Positions 6,943 to 15,028 of a stretch of DNA of 64,000 nucleotides are shown here, piece after piece. The notes below the pieces were generated by a model that ran no database searches, was not told where the DNA came from, and saw nothing but the letters and a program-made list of their open reading frames with translations. Each line of letters opens with the position of its first letter. Position 1 is the first letter of the stretch. The position numbers were made by a program, and so were the translations under genes. The DNA is taken from positions 1 through 64,000 of IMG/VR virus record IMGVR_UViG_3300025073_000027, one strand, 5' to 3'. This DNA is from a virus.

Positions 6943-7281
6943 TTATTCCATGCCTGGAAAATTAGTTTCTACATTATTCTTACCAAACATATCTTCAATT
7001 TCTCCGAGTTCTTCTGAAAGTGTCAATGCAGACTTATTCGGATATTGCATTCTAATTCTTTCAGCAATGCTATAAACAACTCCCGCACCTTCTGTGTGTT
7101 CTAGGGCATATCTTTCGGCCCACATACATAGAATTCTAAGTTCATGCCAATTTATAGTTATATCTACCTGATTGTCATATGTACAAGGAACACTTGTGGT
7201 TTTACAGTTTGGACAACATTCCATATCATCAGTAAATTCTTCTATATCTAATCCGCACATTGTACAAAATCCTTCTGTCAT
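6943..7281 (-). CDS. Zinc-ribbon protein, 112 aa
   Basis: AAGGGAG site. The N-terminus CTMCGLDIEEF...CCPNCKT is a four-cysteine zinc ribbon; the rest is helical (WHELRILCMWAERYALE, VYSIAERIRMQYP). The ribbon plus helical body suggests a nucleic-acid or protein-binding factor. Specific role unknown. Confidence 0.78.
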   Translation of the reverse strand: MTEGFCTMCGLDIEEFTDDMECCPNCKTTSVPCTYDNQVDITINWHELRILCMWAERYALEHTEGAGVVYSIAERIRMQYPNKSALTLSEELGEIEDMFGKNNVETNFPGME

Positions 7282-7309
7282 TATATCTCCCTTATCAAAA
7301 CTTATTTTT

Positions 7310-7570
7310 TTATTCTGGTATCCAGGCTGGTAATCCAGCCTTTACACAATCTTCGATTGTCGCCCATCTTCCATCTGATTCAACATCGACTATTTTGTAG
7401 TCCTTGATTGGATCATTCCAAATAGCAATATATTCAACAACCTGCTCTGGATTCTCAAACGTTATGGCTTCTGGCTGTCCACATGGATCAAGTTCGCTCC
7501 AAAATCCAAAACCCATACATTCGCCCAAAAATATTCCGTAGCCTTTTTTATATAAAACATACCTTTTCAT
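7310..7570 (-). CDS. Hypothetical protein, 86 aa
   Basis: The ATG lies 2 nt after the stop of the upstream 7573-7749 gene and has no strong site, which points to translational coupling. Compact soluble protein with GYGIFLGECMGFGFW and WATIEDCVKAGLPAWIPE. No family recognised. Confidence 0.72.
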   Translation of the reverse strand: MKRYVLYKKGYGIFLGECMGFGFWSELDPCGQPEAITFENPEQVVEYIAIWNDPIKDYKIVDVESDGRWATIEDCVKAGLPAWIPE

Positions 7571-7572
7571 AA

Positions 7573-7749
7573 TTATTTATGCCATCTTTTATTAATTTCT
7601 TGAAGAATTCTTAATAAATTATTTTGATGATTTTCTCTACTTCCATCTTGTGCAAAGAATTTCAATTCTAATTCTCGATAGTACAATTTCCAAAGATGAT
7701 CTAAACTAGAATTTTTTAATACATTATCTGTTATGTCTGCGCTTGACAT
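7573..7749 (-). CDS. Small helical protein, 58 aa
   Basis: 58 codons starting MSSADITDNV, with GAG upstream of the ATG and the next gene's start only 2 nt past its stop. Predicted mostly helical (LDHLWKLYYRELELKFF). Unknown function. Confidence 0.66.
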   Translation of the reverse strand: MSSADITDNVLKNSSLDHLWKLYYRELELKFFAQDGSRENHQNNLLRILQEINKRWHK

Positions 7750-7781
7750 TATAAACTCCTCATCATAAAATCAGACTTCTA

Positions 7782-8027
7782 TTATATTGGATTTCCGTAA
7801 AACTTATTATTTTTAATTTGTTCTTCGGTTAGCCCCAAGTCTCTTAACAATTTTTCGGTTTCTAAATAATCTAAATACGATGGTAACTTGGAATCCGAAC
7901 CTCTGCAAACAATATTTTCTCTATTGATATTTAAATATTCTACCACTTTGTTTAATTTGTAATATGGACATTGAGCAGAATAAAGTTTATTATTTATTTT
8001 TATCGTATAGAAATATATCTTAGGCAT
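7782..8027 (-). CDS. Hypothetical protein, 81 aa
   Basis: AAGGA site upstream. The N-terminal half is beta-rich (MPKIYFYTIKINNKLY) and the C-terminal half helical (YLETEKLLRDLGLTEEQIKNNK). No family recognised. Confidence 0.72.
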   Translation of the reverse strand: MPKIYFYTIKINNKLYSAQCPYYKLNKVVEYLNINRENIVCRGSDSKLPSYLDYLETEKLLRDLGLTEEQIKNNKFYGNPI

Positions 8028-8054
8028 TGTTTATTTTCCTTATAAATCGGGCTT

Positions 8055-8333
8055 CTATTTTTCTTCCATTTGATTAACATAATCCAGATAAATCGGATTA
8101 TCCAAATCCATTTGCTCATGACCGTTATCACAAACGCTATCATCTGCTGGAACATGCCCTCCACATTTATAACAAGGATAGCATAAAGGCAAACCCATTA
8201 ATGCAAATTCTGGATCTCTACAAATGTAGCAGTTTTCATTGTACACTGAAGGTATCTCAATTTTATGTTTACCGGACAATCCTTCTTCTAGCAACCAATA
8301 TGCAGGATCACTTTTTTTCATTGGTACTGACAT
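8055..8333 (-). CDS. Small protein with two zinc-binding CxxC pairs
   Basis: AAAGGA site. CYIC, CYPCYKCGGH and a later C-x5-H (VCDNGHE) give enough ligands for one or two zinc sites in 92 residues. Probably a small nucleic-acid or protein-binding zinc protein. Confidence 0.72.
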   Translation of the reverse strand: MSVPMKKSDPAYWLLEEGLSGKHKIEIPSVYNENCYICRDPEFALMGLPLCYPCYKCGGHVPADDSVCDNGHEQMDLDNPIYLDYVNQMEEK

Positions 8334-8337
8334 TATC

Positions 8338-8559
8338 TTATCCTTTATTTATTTTTATTCTATTACGGCCCAACTTCAATTTATAATTTTCGTATCTAAT
8401 TAATGGAGCTTCGCATCCCCAACTATATTCTTTCCTGTATTCATTATAATAACGATCTTTTTTCCAATAAAGTTCAAAAGATTCTTTATTATAATAAACT
8501 GCAAATCTCCACAATTCCTTACACTTAAGTTGTGTAATTTTTATCTTAGGTTCTTTCAT
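8338..8559 (-). CDS. Small basic protein, 73 aa
   Basis: The gene is 4 nt from its downstream neighbour. The product is rich in Lys, Tyr and Trp (YYNKESFELYWKKDRYYNEY) with a high positive charge, which would suit nucleic-acid binding. The ribosome binding site is weak. Confidence 0.62.
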   Translation of the reverse strand: MKEPKIKITQLKCKELWRFAVYYNKESFELYWKKDRYYNEYRKEYSWGCEAPLIRYENYKLKLGRNRIKINKG

Positions 8560-8601
8560 AGTTCTCTATCTTTATCCTTTATGTAGTATGAAATTGAGCT
8601 T

Positions 8602-8862
8602 TTATTTTCTATTCTTAATTTTTTCAATTATTTTACTTGGTACAACATTATCTCTTATATCTGTTTCTACCCCGCACTCAGGGCATTTGAATGTTATATA
8701 GGTTTCATTGCTTCCATCATAATGACTAGAATAGGTAAAATATAGATTATCTTCTTCAACCAATAATTTTGCTCCACATCCTCCATTCCCATTACCTTTT
8801 CCCGTACACTTTTCTTTTATGCTCCAACCCTTTTGTCCAGATCCAGATTGCAAGATTTTCAT
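8602..8862 (-). CDS. Conserved phage zinc-ribbon protein
   Basis: AGAGG site. The 86-residue product has KCTGKGNGNGGCGAKLLVEE followed by FKCPECGVETDI, giving a four-cysteine ribbon. The CTGKGN-GGCGAKLLVE core is one I recognise from phage and prophage hypothetical proteins; no activity has been assigned to it that I know of. Confidence 0.78.
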   Translation of the reverse strand: MKILQSGSGQKGWSIKEKCTGKGNGNGGCGAKLLVEEDNLYFTYSSHYDGSNETYITFKCPECGVETDIRDNVVPSKIIEKIKNRK

Positions 8863-8887
8863 TGTGACCTCTTATAAAATCGAACTT

Positions 8888-9145
8888 CTATTGTAAACCT
8901 TCTTTACTTCTAAGAAATAGACGTAATGCCTCCGAAAACGCAATATTCCACCTCTCATTATAGCCCTTTACTTTTTCTGACTGTTTATGTAATTTATCGC
9001 TTATTTTATTATTGCCTGTTTGTTCAAATGCCTTAGCTAAGTCATCTAATTCTCTAGATATATAATGCAAACTATCATATAAATTGATGCTCTCATTAAT
9101 TAATTTATATTCTGGTTCTTCTTCTAATTTTTTTATGCTTTTCAT
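8888..9145 (-). CDS. Helical hypothetical protein, 85 aa
   Basis: AAGGGAA site. Almost entirely helical by composition with heptad-like spacing (LHYISRELDDLAKAFEQ, KISDKLHKQSEKVKGY). It may form a coiled coil. Function unknown. Confidence 0.72.
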   Translation of the reverse strand: MKSIKKLEEEPEYKLINESINLYDSLHYISRELDDLAKAFEQTGNNKISDKLHKQSEKVKGYNERWNIAFSEALRLFLRSKEGLQ

Positions 9146-9173
9146 TTATATATTCCCTTATCAAATCTTACTT

Positions 9174-9404
9174 TTATTCATTGCCTTCCCATTTTGACCA
9201 ATCACAAGTTACACCATCAAATTCCCAAACACCGCTTCCCATACCTCTGCCAATTCTCATACAAGGCATTCCTTCAATATAAAAAGTTTGGTAAACAATA
9301 CCATCATTATTCTCTTTGCTAGGCAATACATTCACACCACCCGAAACAGAACAACTAGAAAGAAAAACTAAAACAAGCAATAATAAAACAGTGAACTTTT
9401 TCAT
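9174..9404 (-). CDS. Phage-encoded lipoprotein
   Basis: A strong AAAGGAG site precedes a 76-residue product with a textbook lipoprotein signal: MKKF, a hydrophobic core, then lipobox LSSC with the lipidated Cys at 18. The mature part is about 58 residues and contains two cysteines (GMPCMRIG and VTCDWSKW) that may pair outside the cell. Small early lipoproteins in other phages (T5 Llp, TP-J34 Ltp) block superinfection; that role here is inference. Confidence 0.8.
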   Translation of the reverse strand: MKKFTVLLLLVLVFLSSCSVSGGVNVLPSKENNDGIVYQTFYIEGMPCMRIGRGMGSGVWEFDGVTCDWSKWEGNE

Positions 9405-9423
9405 TTTTTATCTCCTTTTTTTA

Positions 9424-9591
9424 TTATATTAATTCTTCTTTATTATTATTTTCATTTTCTAAATTTTGTATCATAGCCAAAGCATCATCAAAATGCTCAT
9501 ATTCCATAAATTCTTGATATTTTTGCAATTCACCAAATATTTCCCATGCTAATTCCAATAAATTTTTGATTGTTGTTTTATCTTTATCCAT
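9424..9591 (-). CDS. Helical hypothetical protein, 55 aa
   Basis: A 55-codon frame (begins MDKDKTTIKN), helical and acidic with an Asn-rich end. The ATG follows the intercistronic element at 9593-9610 with only a weak AGAG. Kept because it fills the gap with the same direction and spacing. Confidence 0.58.
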   Translation of the reverse strand: MDKDKTTIKNLLELAWEIFGELQKYQEFMEYEHFDDALAMIQNLENENNNKEELI

Positions 9592-9606
9592 TATAAAACT
9601 CTGTTT

Positions 9607-10056
9607 TTATCTGTTATTCAATTCTTCATCAAAACGTTTCCAGCACTTATCTTTTTGTTGAAAATAACTGCATTTAGAAAAAGCACCCCATTCACACTCA
9701 TCCCAATCAGGAGTTATATCATAATTTGCATTCTGATACCACCAATGAGGACATACATACTCTCTCATTTCCATACCAATTTCAAATTTCTTTCCATTCC
9801 ACCACTCTTCGTATGTCATACCACCAAAATTTAGATCTCCTCCAAGAATAATGCCAGGATTACATTCTACTACCCTTCGAACACTATTCACTTTAATCTT
9901 TTCGGTAAATTCTTCAAATTCATGAACAAAATGATATTTTCCTGTGCCTTTACAGGTATAACAAACGTTTCCATAACCATCATGTTCTGCCATACCAACA
10001 TAAATACCCCTTCCCTTGCAACTAGGACATTGCTCATCAATTTCAATTTTTTTCAT
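9607..10056 (-). CDS. Protein with DnaJ-type CxxCxGxG zinc motifs
   Basis: AAAGGAA site. Residues C10-C13 (CPSCKGRG) and C32-C35 (CYTCKGTG) form the CxxCxGxG pair used by DnaJ/tryptophan RNA-binding attenuator-inhibitor-type zinc ribbons. Further Cys and Trp residues follow (VCPHWWYQ, CEWGAFSKCSYF). The protein has no J domain and no chaperone context, so it is better read as a phage zinc protein of unknown role. Confidence 0.76.
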   Translation of the reverse strand: MKKIEIDEQCPSCKGRGIYVGMAEHDGYGNVCYTCKGTGKYHFVHEFEEFTEKIKVNSVRRVVECNPGIILGGDLNFGGMTYEEWWNGKKFEIGMEMREYVCPHWWYQNANYDITPDWDECEWGAFSKCSYFQQKDKCWKRFDEELNNR

Positions 10057-10095
10057 TATTTATTTTCCTTTATTTATTATAAAACCCTATTTTTA

Positions 10096-10296
10096 TTACA
10101 ATAATCCGGCCTCATCAGTATACATTTCAGCACCGCATTCACAAGTATATAAATTAATCCATCGAGCAAAATATCCATCTGTGAAGAATGGTTTCAATCC
10201 ACGCTTCTTGTATTCCTTTTTAGATTTAACTTCAACCCAACGATGCTTTCCTAATAAACCATGTCCTTTTCCATTTTCAAGAATACATTGTTTCAT
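10096..10296 (-). CDS. Small basic protein with CxC motif, 66 aa
   Basis: AGGAG site. KHRWVEVKSKKEYKKRG is strongly basic, followed by a TCECGAEMYTDE end containing a CxC pair. Unknown function. Confidence 0.7.
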   Translation of the reverse strand: MKQCILENGKGHGLLGKHRWVEVKSKKEYKKRGLKPFFTDGYFARWINLYTCECGAEMYTDEAGLL

Positions 10297-10324
10297 TTTT
10301 TATTCTCCTAATAAATATTTGATT

Positions 10325-10507
10325 CTATTGGTTATATACGGCACAAATTTTATATATGTAATCCCATCCACTCATCCGATCTTCAATTTTTGCAGAAAAT
10401 ATACTTTCTTGTGCGCCTTCTTTAGTATCGAAAATTTGCTGCTCAAGAATACAATCAAATGTATTATCGTCTCTTAAGGCAACTACTATATATTTTTCGT
10501 TTTCCAT
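10325..10507 (-). CDS. Hypothetical protein, 60 aa
   Basis: AAGGA site upstream of MENEKYIVVALRDD. Compact alpha/beta protein with KEGAQESIFSAKIEDR in the middle. No family recognised. Confidence 0.7.
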   Translation of the reverse strand: MENEKYIVVALRDDNTFDCILEQQIFDTKEGAQESIFSAKIEDRMSGWDYIYKICAVYNQ

Positions 10508-10542
10508 AATTTAATCCTTATAAAACCACCTTTTTATCTGGT

Positions 10543-10573
10543 GATAGTGGGGAGTTTTGACCTCCCCACTATC
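10543..10573. terminator. GC-rich intergenic hairpin
   Basis: A perfect 12-bp stem (10543-10554 with 10562-10573, core GTGGGGAG/CTCCCCAC) with a 7-nt loop stands just after the stop of the leftward 10587-10976 gene. No T-tract follows on the minus strand, so it may act as an mRNA 3'-end or processing structure instead of a classic terminator. Confidence 0.6.
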
Positions 10574-10586
10574 CAAACACCTAATA

Positions 10587-10976
10587 CTAAAGTTCTTCGA
10601 GCATCTTTGATAGATCTTCAACAGACATACTATGTAACACTTCATCTTGTTTGGCAGAAATAATCTCCATAACCTTTTGCTTCTTTTCTTTTTGTTCTTT
10701 AGCCTTAAGTTTTGCTTCCTTTTCTGCAAGTTTGATACTTACGATGTGCTTTACAATTTCAACTTTAACCGTAAGTTCTTCGTCTTCCTTTGTTCTCTTA
10801 TTGAGAAGACTTTCTTCTTTAGATTGCTTTACTTCAGAGTTAAGTACCTTGAAAACTGAATCTAAATTCTCAAGAGACAAATCCCATAAATCTTCTACAG
10901 ACACTACCCCACGAAAAGGAAATCGGAGTTTTGCCCTAGTTGCTACTTCAAACATATTATCATTATTAGTTGTCAT
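10587..10976 (-). CDS. Conserved phage protein with long charged helix
   Basis: 129 residues; AAGGAG upstream. The N-terminal part MFEVATRAKLRFPFRGVVSV followed by EDLWDLSLENLDSVFKVLN is a conserved block I recognise from phages of Gram-positive hosts, and residues 70-115 form a long Lys/Glu-rich coiled-coil helix. It lies directly downstream of the large 681-residue protein (16-bp gap), so they are likely co-expressed. Function unknown. Confidence 0.82.
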   Translation of the reverse strand: MTTNNDNMFEVATRAKLRFPFRGVVSVEDLWDLSLENLDSVFKVLNSEVKQSKEESLLNKRTKEDEELTVKVEIVKHIVSIKLAEKEAKLKAKEQKEKKQKVMEIISAKQDEVLHSMSVEDLSKMLEEL

Positions 10977-10991
10977 TTTATTTTTCTCCTT

Positions 10992-13037
10992 TTAAAATTT
11001 TATCTTAATTATTCTTTCTGATTGACCTGTTATCTTTGCCACTACTTCATTTCTTTTTGTTGATGAAAATCCTAAACCAGATAATTGATCATCGGTATCT
11101 TTTACTGCCATTTTTCCACCAAGAGCTTCAAATACTCTCTTGTGTTGCATCAAGTCCTCTTTGAGAAATTCATTGTAAAACCCGTTTGGATTTTCAGGAT
11201 TGACGCAATTTTTCAACATAAAAAAGTAGTGCCGATGTCCAATTCCATCTTGTTCATCCCAATAATTAGGGGAATACATAACAACTGACACTGGAATAAA
11301 TTGATTTATTTTTAAACTCCATACCTCCTTAGATGAAACACTTGATGGTAATTTTTCTGAAATAGAAAATCCCATTTCTCTATTGAATACAACTTCCGCT
11401 ACTTGCACATTTTCATTCTGTCTAACTTCTTTGTTATAGTCAAAAGAATATATTTGTCCATCAAATTCTATTTCTGATTTAAATCCGCTTCTACCTCCAC
11501 GATTAGAAAAGCCATGAACAAAAAATTTATATGTTCCTTCTCTCATATGTCCCTTATTGGCCCATGTTATATTTTCAACAGCAGGAACATTTTTTAATGG
11601 ATGAATTATATCTACATCAAGATTACCACCCGTATTAATGTTGACTTTTCTCGCATAATAAATCTCATTACCTCCTGGTTCAATGCAATGAGCATCTAAA
11701 TCATTTTGATCGTGATCTAATCCATCATTCCATTGTATTGAAAAGCGTAAAACTCCCTCAACATTACCACCAGCAGATTTAACTCTTTCTTTAATGGCAC
11801 TATCAGTAATATTTCCAGAATAAGCCCAACTAAAACCGTTATTCCATTTGAACATCGTACAAGCGTCTTTATTTACAGGTGCAATGAGCGACATAAAATT
11901 GCCAGAATGTTTGTTTTCAAGAAGAATTTGCAATTCCTTAGTAATAGGTAAAACACTAGTAACAAAATCATCAACTGTTATCTCTTCTATCTTTGAAAAC
12001 TTTTTAGGACTGGTAGAAATATCAGTAAGCATTTCATCAAAAACACTTGTTCCACAGATTCGTTTAGCGGAATCCTTATTTGAAAACAAAATATTGTTCA
12101 CGGTAATATCATCGAGTGTTGCATAACGCCTATTCAAAGATTCTAAATAACCAAGTTCTTCTATGGTTTTCTTTGCATCCTCAAGCATTTTTTGAGTAAA
12201 AATTGCTTTTGGTCTTTTATAATTCGTAGGAGCAACAATTTTTTCATATTTTCTAACGGCAATATCTAAATCTTCACCTTCACTAATATCAACAAGTAAA
12301 GTGCCAATAGAATGATTCCGAATTCTGCCAATTGCACCGCCAACTTTGACAGACTTTTCCCAAGTGTAATTTTCTCTTTCTTCTACGGATTGTAATTTTG
12401 TATATTCCTTCTTTAACTTTAAGAAATCTGTAAGTACCGATTTCCATTCCTCACCCTTGTATAAGGAGTTTTGAGAAATCAATTCCAAGACTGTTAACAA
12501 ACTTTCTTCAGAGATTTCTTCTAATGATCTTTTAAAAACATTTCTTGTATCTCTATACGTTCCCTTCACATCCCCGATTGATTTACCGGAGTTATTTACA
12601 AACCTATCAGGTAACTTTATATAAAAATGCTGCCATTCAACAACATTATCTTCGGATTTTTCAAAGTTCTTATCCGTTCCAATTGAACTAAATTTAGTAA
12701 CAAACACATCAGATACGATTTTAGACTTTACATACTGAGACAATGCATTAATTACAGGTTGAAATGTGGAATCTTCTATTTCAAAATCCCAAATAGTTTT
12801 TATTCTATTGTTATTTATAACCACAACATTTCCAATGTTTTTAATAAAATGCTTACAGCAGCTACAATCGAATTCTCTTCTTTGACGATAGATATTATTT
12901 GTTCCTTCTGGAAAACTATCAAGGTATAAATTCCAAAGCACATCCTTATCTAAATCAACTTCAAATAAAACATTTTCTCCTTCTGTTATAGTCTTGAAAT
13001 TTTGTTGAAATACTTTTTTGAAATCCTTGAACTCCAT
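10992..13037 (-). CDS. Large conserved phage protein with YfaP/DUF2135-like C-terminal domain
   Basis: At 681 residues this is the largest leftward gene. An N-terminal region includes CSCCKHFIKNIG (possible metal site). Residues around 440-560 (FSIQWNDGLDHDQNDLDAHC, then EGTYKFFVHGFSNRGGRSGFKSEIEFDG) form a beta-sandwich block resembling YfaP/DUF2135 domains, which share a WxxxxxDLDLH-type signature. The family is common in phages but has no established activity to my knowledge. The start is supported by AAGGAG. It is the head of a two-gene block with the coiled-coil protein. Confidence 0.8.
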   Translation of the reverse strand: MEFKDFKKVFQQNFKTITEGENVLFEVDLDKDVLWNLYLDSFPEGTNNIYRQRREFDCSCCKHFIKNIGNVVVINNNRIKTIWDFEIEDSTFQPVINALSQYVKSKIVSDVFVTKFSSIGTDKNFEKSEDNVVEWQHFYIKLPDRFVNNSGKSIGDVKGTYRDTRNVFKRSLEEISEESLLTVLELISQNSLYKGEEWKSVLTDFLKLKKEYTKLQSVEERENYTWEKSVKVGGAIGRIRNHSIGTLLVDISEGEDLDIAVRKYEKIVAPTNYKRPKAIFTQKMLEDAKKTIEELGYLESLNRRYATLDDITVNNILFSNKDSAKRICGTSVFDEMLTDISTSPKKFSKIEEITVDDFVTSVLPITKELQILLENKHSGNFMSLIAPVNKDACTMFKWNNGFSWAYSGNITDSAIKERVKSAGGNVEGVLRFSIQWNDGLDHDQNDLDAHCIEPGGNEIYYARKVNINTGGNLDVDIIHPLKNVPAVENITWANKGHMREGTYKFFVHGFSNRGGRSGFKSEIEFDGQIYSFDYNKEVRQNENVQVAEVVFNREMGFSISEKLPSSVSSKEVWSLKINQFIPVSVVMYSPNYWDEQDGIGHRHYFFMLKNCVNPENPNGFYNEFLKEDLMQHKRVFEALGGKMAVKDTDDQLSGLGFSSTKRNEVVAKITGQSERIIKIKF

Positions 13038-13075
13038 TTTATATTCTCCTTATAATTTATAATCAAATTACGTTT

Positions 13076-13306
13076 TTATGACTCACTAATTCGGTAACAA
13101 TTATTTTCTTTATCCCATACTGCTTTATCTAGCAAATGATTTAAAACTTCTTTTACAAAATCTATTTGCATGAATTCAGAATCGATTATTAATTGCCCAT
13201 TATTTTTCTGAAAGGTAATTTCACCAAATCCAGTTCCTTTAGAAATCCAACCAACAAGAAAACCATCTTTATAAAAATTTATATCCGTATGAATGATGTT
13301 ATACAT
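13076..13306 (-). CDS. Hypothetical protein, 76 aa
   Basis: The ATG lies 3 nt past the stop of the upstream 13310-13546 gene with GGTG before it, so translation is probably coupled. Beta-rich N-terminal half (GWISKGTGFGEITF) and a helix VKEVLNHLLDKAVW. Unknown. Confidence 0.7.
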   Translation of the reverse strand: MYNIIHTDINFYKDGFLVGWISKGTGFGEITFQKNNGQLIIDSEFMQIDFVKEVLNHLLDKAVWDKENNCYRISES

Positions 13307-13309
13307 ATT

Positions 13310-13546
13310 TCACCATGAAACTTCATACCAAAGACAGGCACTATTCCAAAAAATTTTATATCCTAATGAGACTAAGTAATCCGATTCTTCATCTTTAAAA
13401 TGTTTACCATCTGTATAAAAAAATCCAGAAAACTTACCATCTTCTGCTTCTCTTTCGACAAAAGCAAAAAATAATTTTAACAAACTATCTTCTTTCATAT
13501 TCCCAATAGCTAATTCCCCTGCTTGTTCAGCCGTTAAATCTTCCAT
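13310..13546 (-). CDS. Hypothetical protein, 78 aa
   Basis: AAGGAG site. Acidic alpha/beta protein with LFFAFVEREAEDGKFSGF and a Trp-rich end (FWNSACLWYEVSW). No family recognised. Confidence 0.7.
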   Translation of the reverse strand: MEDLTAEQAGELAIGNMKEDSLLKLFFAFVEREAEDGKFSGFFYTDGKHFKDEESDYLVSLGYKIFWNSACLWYEVSW

Positions 13547-13587
13547 TATTTTTTCTCCTTATGAAACATGTATTTTATTTGTACCAG

Positions 13588-13669
13588 TGGGATGAGAGGG
13601 ACTTGAACCCTCACGGATTGCTCCAATAGATTTTAAGTCTATCGTGTCTGCCAATTCCACCATCATCCC
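13588..13669 (-). tRNA. tRNA-Leu (anticodon UAA)
   Basis: The minus strand folds as a class II tRNA: acceptor GGGATGA/TCATCCC with discriminator A, a D-arm containing AATTGGCAGA, anticodon stem ATAGA/TCTAT with loop CTTAAAA (anticodon TAA), a long variable arm with GGA/TCC pairing, and T-arm GAGGG-TTCAAGT-CCCTC. CCA is not encoded. It reads UUA, the preferred Leu codon in this AT-rich genome. Confidence 0.95.
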
Positions 13670-13683
13670 ATAACAATATTATA

Positions 13684-14070
13684 TTACTTCTTTCCAGAAA
13701 TCAAGAACGCTAATACTGCAATTGCAATCAACATACCAATACCATAAACAGCCCAGGAAAATGATGCTGTACTACTCATTACTGTTTGTGACAAGTCACC
13801 AGCATGAGAAACATCAACAATCTTTTGTGCCATTTCCTGATCGTGTTCTGTTATTCTACTTACAAGATTATCTTGAATTTGAGCAAAACTACCAACAGTC
13901 ATTGTTATAACTGTTGCATCTTCAAATACAGAAGTGGTAGGAGTTACGGATTGTTCCATATTGTTTTGGGCTGAGTTAACAAGCAATGGAGGAAAAAACT
14001 TTATTGCTGCTCCAATACCGCAAGCAATTATTACAAGAACGAAAAGAAAAGCAAGTAACCCTTTATTCAT
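13684..14070 (-). CDS. Two-span membrane protein, 128 aa
   Basis: AAGGAA site. An N-terminal hydrophobic segment (about 5-28) and a C-terminal one (about 104-124) flank a roughly 75-residue hydrophilic loop rich in Thr, Val and Gln. Directly upstream of the tRNA in the same transcript. Topology would put the loop outside. Function unknown; holin or envelope-modifying protein cannot be excluded. Confidence 0.78.
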   Translation of the reverse strand: MNKGLLAFLFVLVIIACGIGAAIKFFPPLLVNSAQNNMEQSVTPTTSVFEDATVITMTVGSFAQIQDNLVSRITEHDQEMAQKIVDVSHAGDLSQTVMSSTASFSWAVYGIGMLIAIAVLAFLISGKK

Positions 14071-14107
14071 TTTTATTTTTCCTTATTTCTTATATATTAT
14101 AGTGTTA

Positions 14108-14136
14108 AGTGTACACCAACTTACATTTTATGTCAA
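14108..14136 (-). promoter_or_regulatory. Promoter for the membrane protein and tRNA unit
   Basis: Minus strand TTGACA (14131-14136), 17-bp spacer, TACACT (14108-14113). GTGTACAC, a perfect palindrome, overlaps the -10 region and could be an operator. Confidence 0.6.
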
Positions 14137-14158
14137 TAGAATTTCAAAAGTTGTAAGT

Positions 14159-14422
14159 TTACAACAATAACGTAATTTCATGATCTGATAATCTCTTGAA
14201 TAAATAATCTTCTTCTTGTTTAATTTTTAATGATAGTTTTGGCCCATAGTCTTTACGTGATTGAATTTCTTCGATTCTATTTTGAATGCGTTCGAATTGA
14301 TATCTCTGAATTTCGAACTGTTCTTTAGAAAGTTTCTTCACCCAACGATGAGAATATTCGCCCTCATCATTATCGTCAAAATGAGATTCCCAAATATCTA
14401 AATAATCTTTATATGTATACAT
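14159..14422 (-). CDS. Helical hypothetical protein, 87 aa
   Basis: The start MYTYKDYLDIW is chosen because AAGGA lies 4-5 nt before it; the longer frame to 14473 runs into the neighbouring gene. Mostly a long charged helix (EQFEIQRYQFERIQNRIEEI). Unknown. Confidence 0.7.
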   Translation of the reverse strand: MYTYKDYLDIWESHFDDNDEGEYSHRWVKKLSKEQFEIQRYQFERIQNRIEEIQSRKDYGPKLSLKIKQEEDYLFKRLSDHEITLLL

Positions 14423-14444
14423 TTTATCCTTATAAAATATTTTT

Positions 14445-14552
14445 TTATTTCTTTTTTGATAAATATCCAACAATGAACGCTAAACCATAAACAACAGCAC
14501 AAGAAATTACAAGTAGCAAAAAGGTAATAATTATTAACAATGCTTCGTTCAT
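14445..14552 (-). CDS. Single-span membrane peptide, 35 aa
   Basis: A 35-codon frame starting MNEALLIIIT, with GGAG 9 nt upstream; a closer ATG at 14561 is too near the site. Nearly all hydrophobic with a basic SKKK end. Typical of tiny phage membrane proteins. Confidence 0.62.
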   Translation of the reverse strand: MNEALLIIITFLLLVISCAVVYGLAFIVGYLSKKK

Positions 14553-14569
14553 GACTTTCATCTCCTCTT

Positions 14570-14587
14570 ATAAAATCTGTCTTTTAT
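14570..14587. repeat. Intercistronic ATAAAA-N6-TTTTAT element (representative copy)
   Basis: An 18-bp palindromic module sits between a stop codon and the next AAGGAG site. Other perfect copies are at 3683-3700, 4315-4332, 9593-9610, 10079-10096, 10520-10537, 15264-15281, 22801-22818, 25682-25699 and, with a 7-nt loop, 19287-19305. Imperfect copies stand at many more leftward junctions. Confidence 0.75.
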
Positions 14588-14784
14588 TACAATGAGCCTT
14601 TACCGGGCAAGAATGTTCGAGAAATACAAAGCAGAACAAGAAAAACAAAAATACAACTAATTGACCCGTATATATTAAAATCAATAAAAGTATAATTAAT
14701 AAACCCCCAAATAGGGACACCAAATACAAAACAAGCGATTATAAACGCTATAAAATTTTCTACAATCTTATCTAAAGTTTTCAT
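14587..14784 (-). CDS. Two-span membrane protein, 65 aa
   Basis: AGGAA site. Hydrophobic segments at about 9-28 and 36-56 with a charged N-terminus (MKTLDKIVEN). Stop codon merges with the ATAAAA-N6-TTTTAT element. Unknown role. Confidence 0.7.
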   Translation of the reverse strand: MKTLDKIVENFIAFIIACFVFGVPIWGFINYTFIDFNIYGSISCIFVFLVLLCISRTFLPGKGSL

Positions 14785-14808
14785 TTTTATTCCTATAGAA
14801 CTAATCTT

Positions 14809-15003
14809 TTATGATAAACCTTTTTCTTTGCTGTAAAAATATACAACTACTCTCCATAACTTTGCAACCAATTCCATCAATAAATGATTGGGTGCGCCAA
14901 ATGGATCTTTTCCATAATCAACACACATTTTCAATAATTTTTCCTCTCGTTCATTAAAAGTTTGACTTGCGAGAGTAAAAGGTTCGTGTGGAAAGATATT
15001 CAT
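14809..15003 (-). CDS. Hypothetical protein, 64 aa
   Basis: AGGAG site. EPFTLASQTFNEREEKLLK and HLLMELVAKLWRVVVYFYS suggest a small two-helix protein, possibly amphipathic. Not recognised. Confidence 0.7.
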   Translation of the reverse strand: MNIFPHEPFTLASQTFNEREEKLLKMCVDYGKDPFGAPNHLLMELVAKLWRVVVYFYSKEKGLS

Positions 15004-15028
15004 TTTTTCTCCTGATAAATCCGATCTT

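Noticed and set aside
10511-10729. Leftward 72-residue Lys/Arg-rich frame
   Set aside because: It overlaps the conserved 10587-10976 gene in another frame and crosses a strong hairpin.
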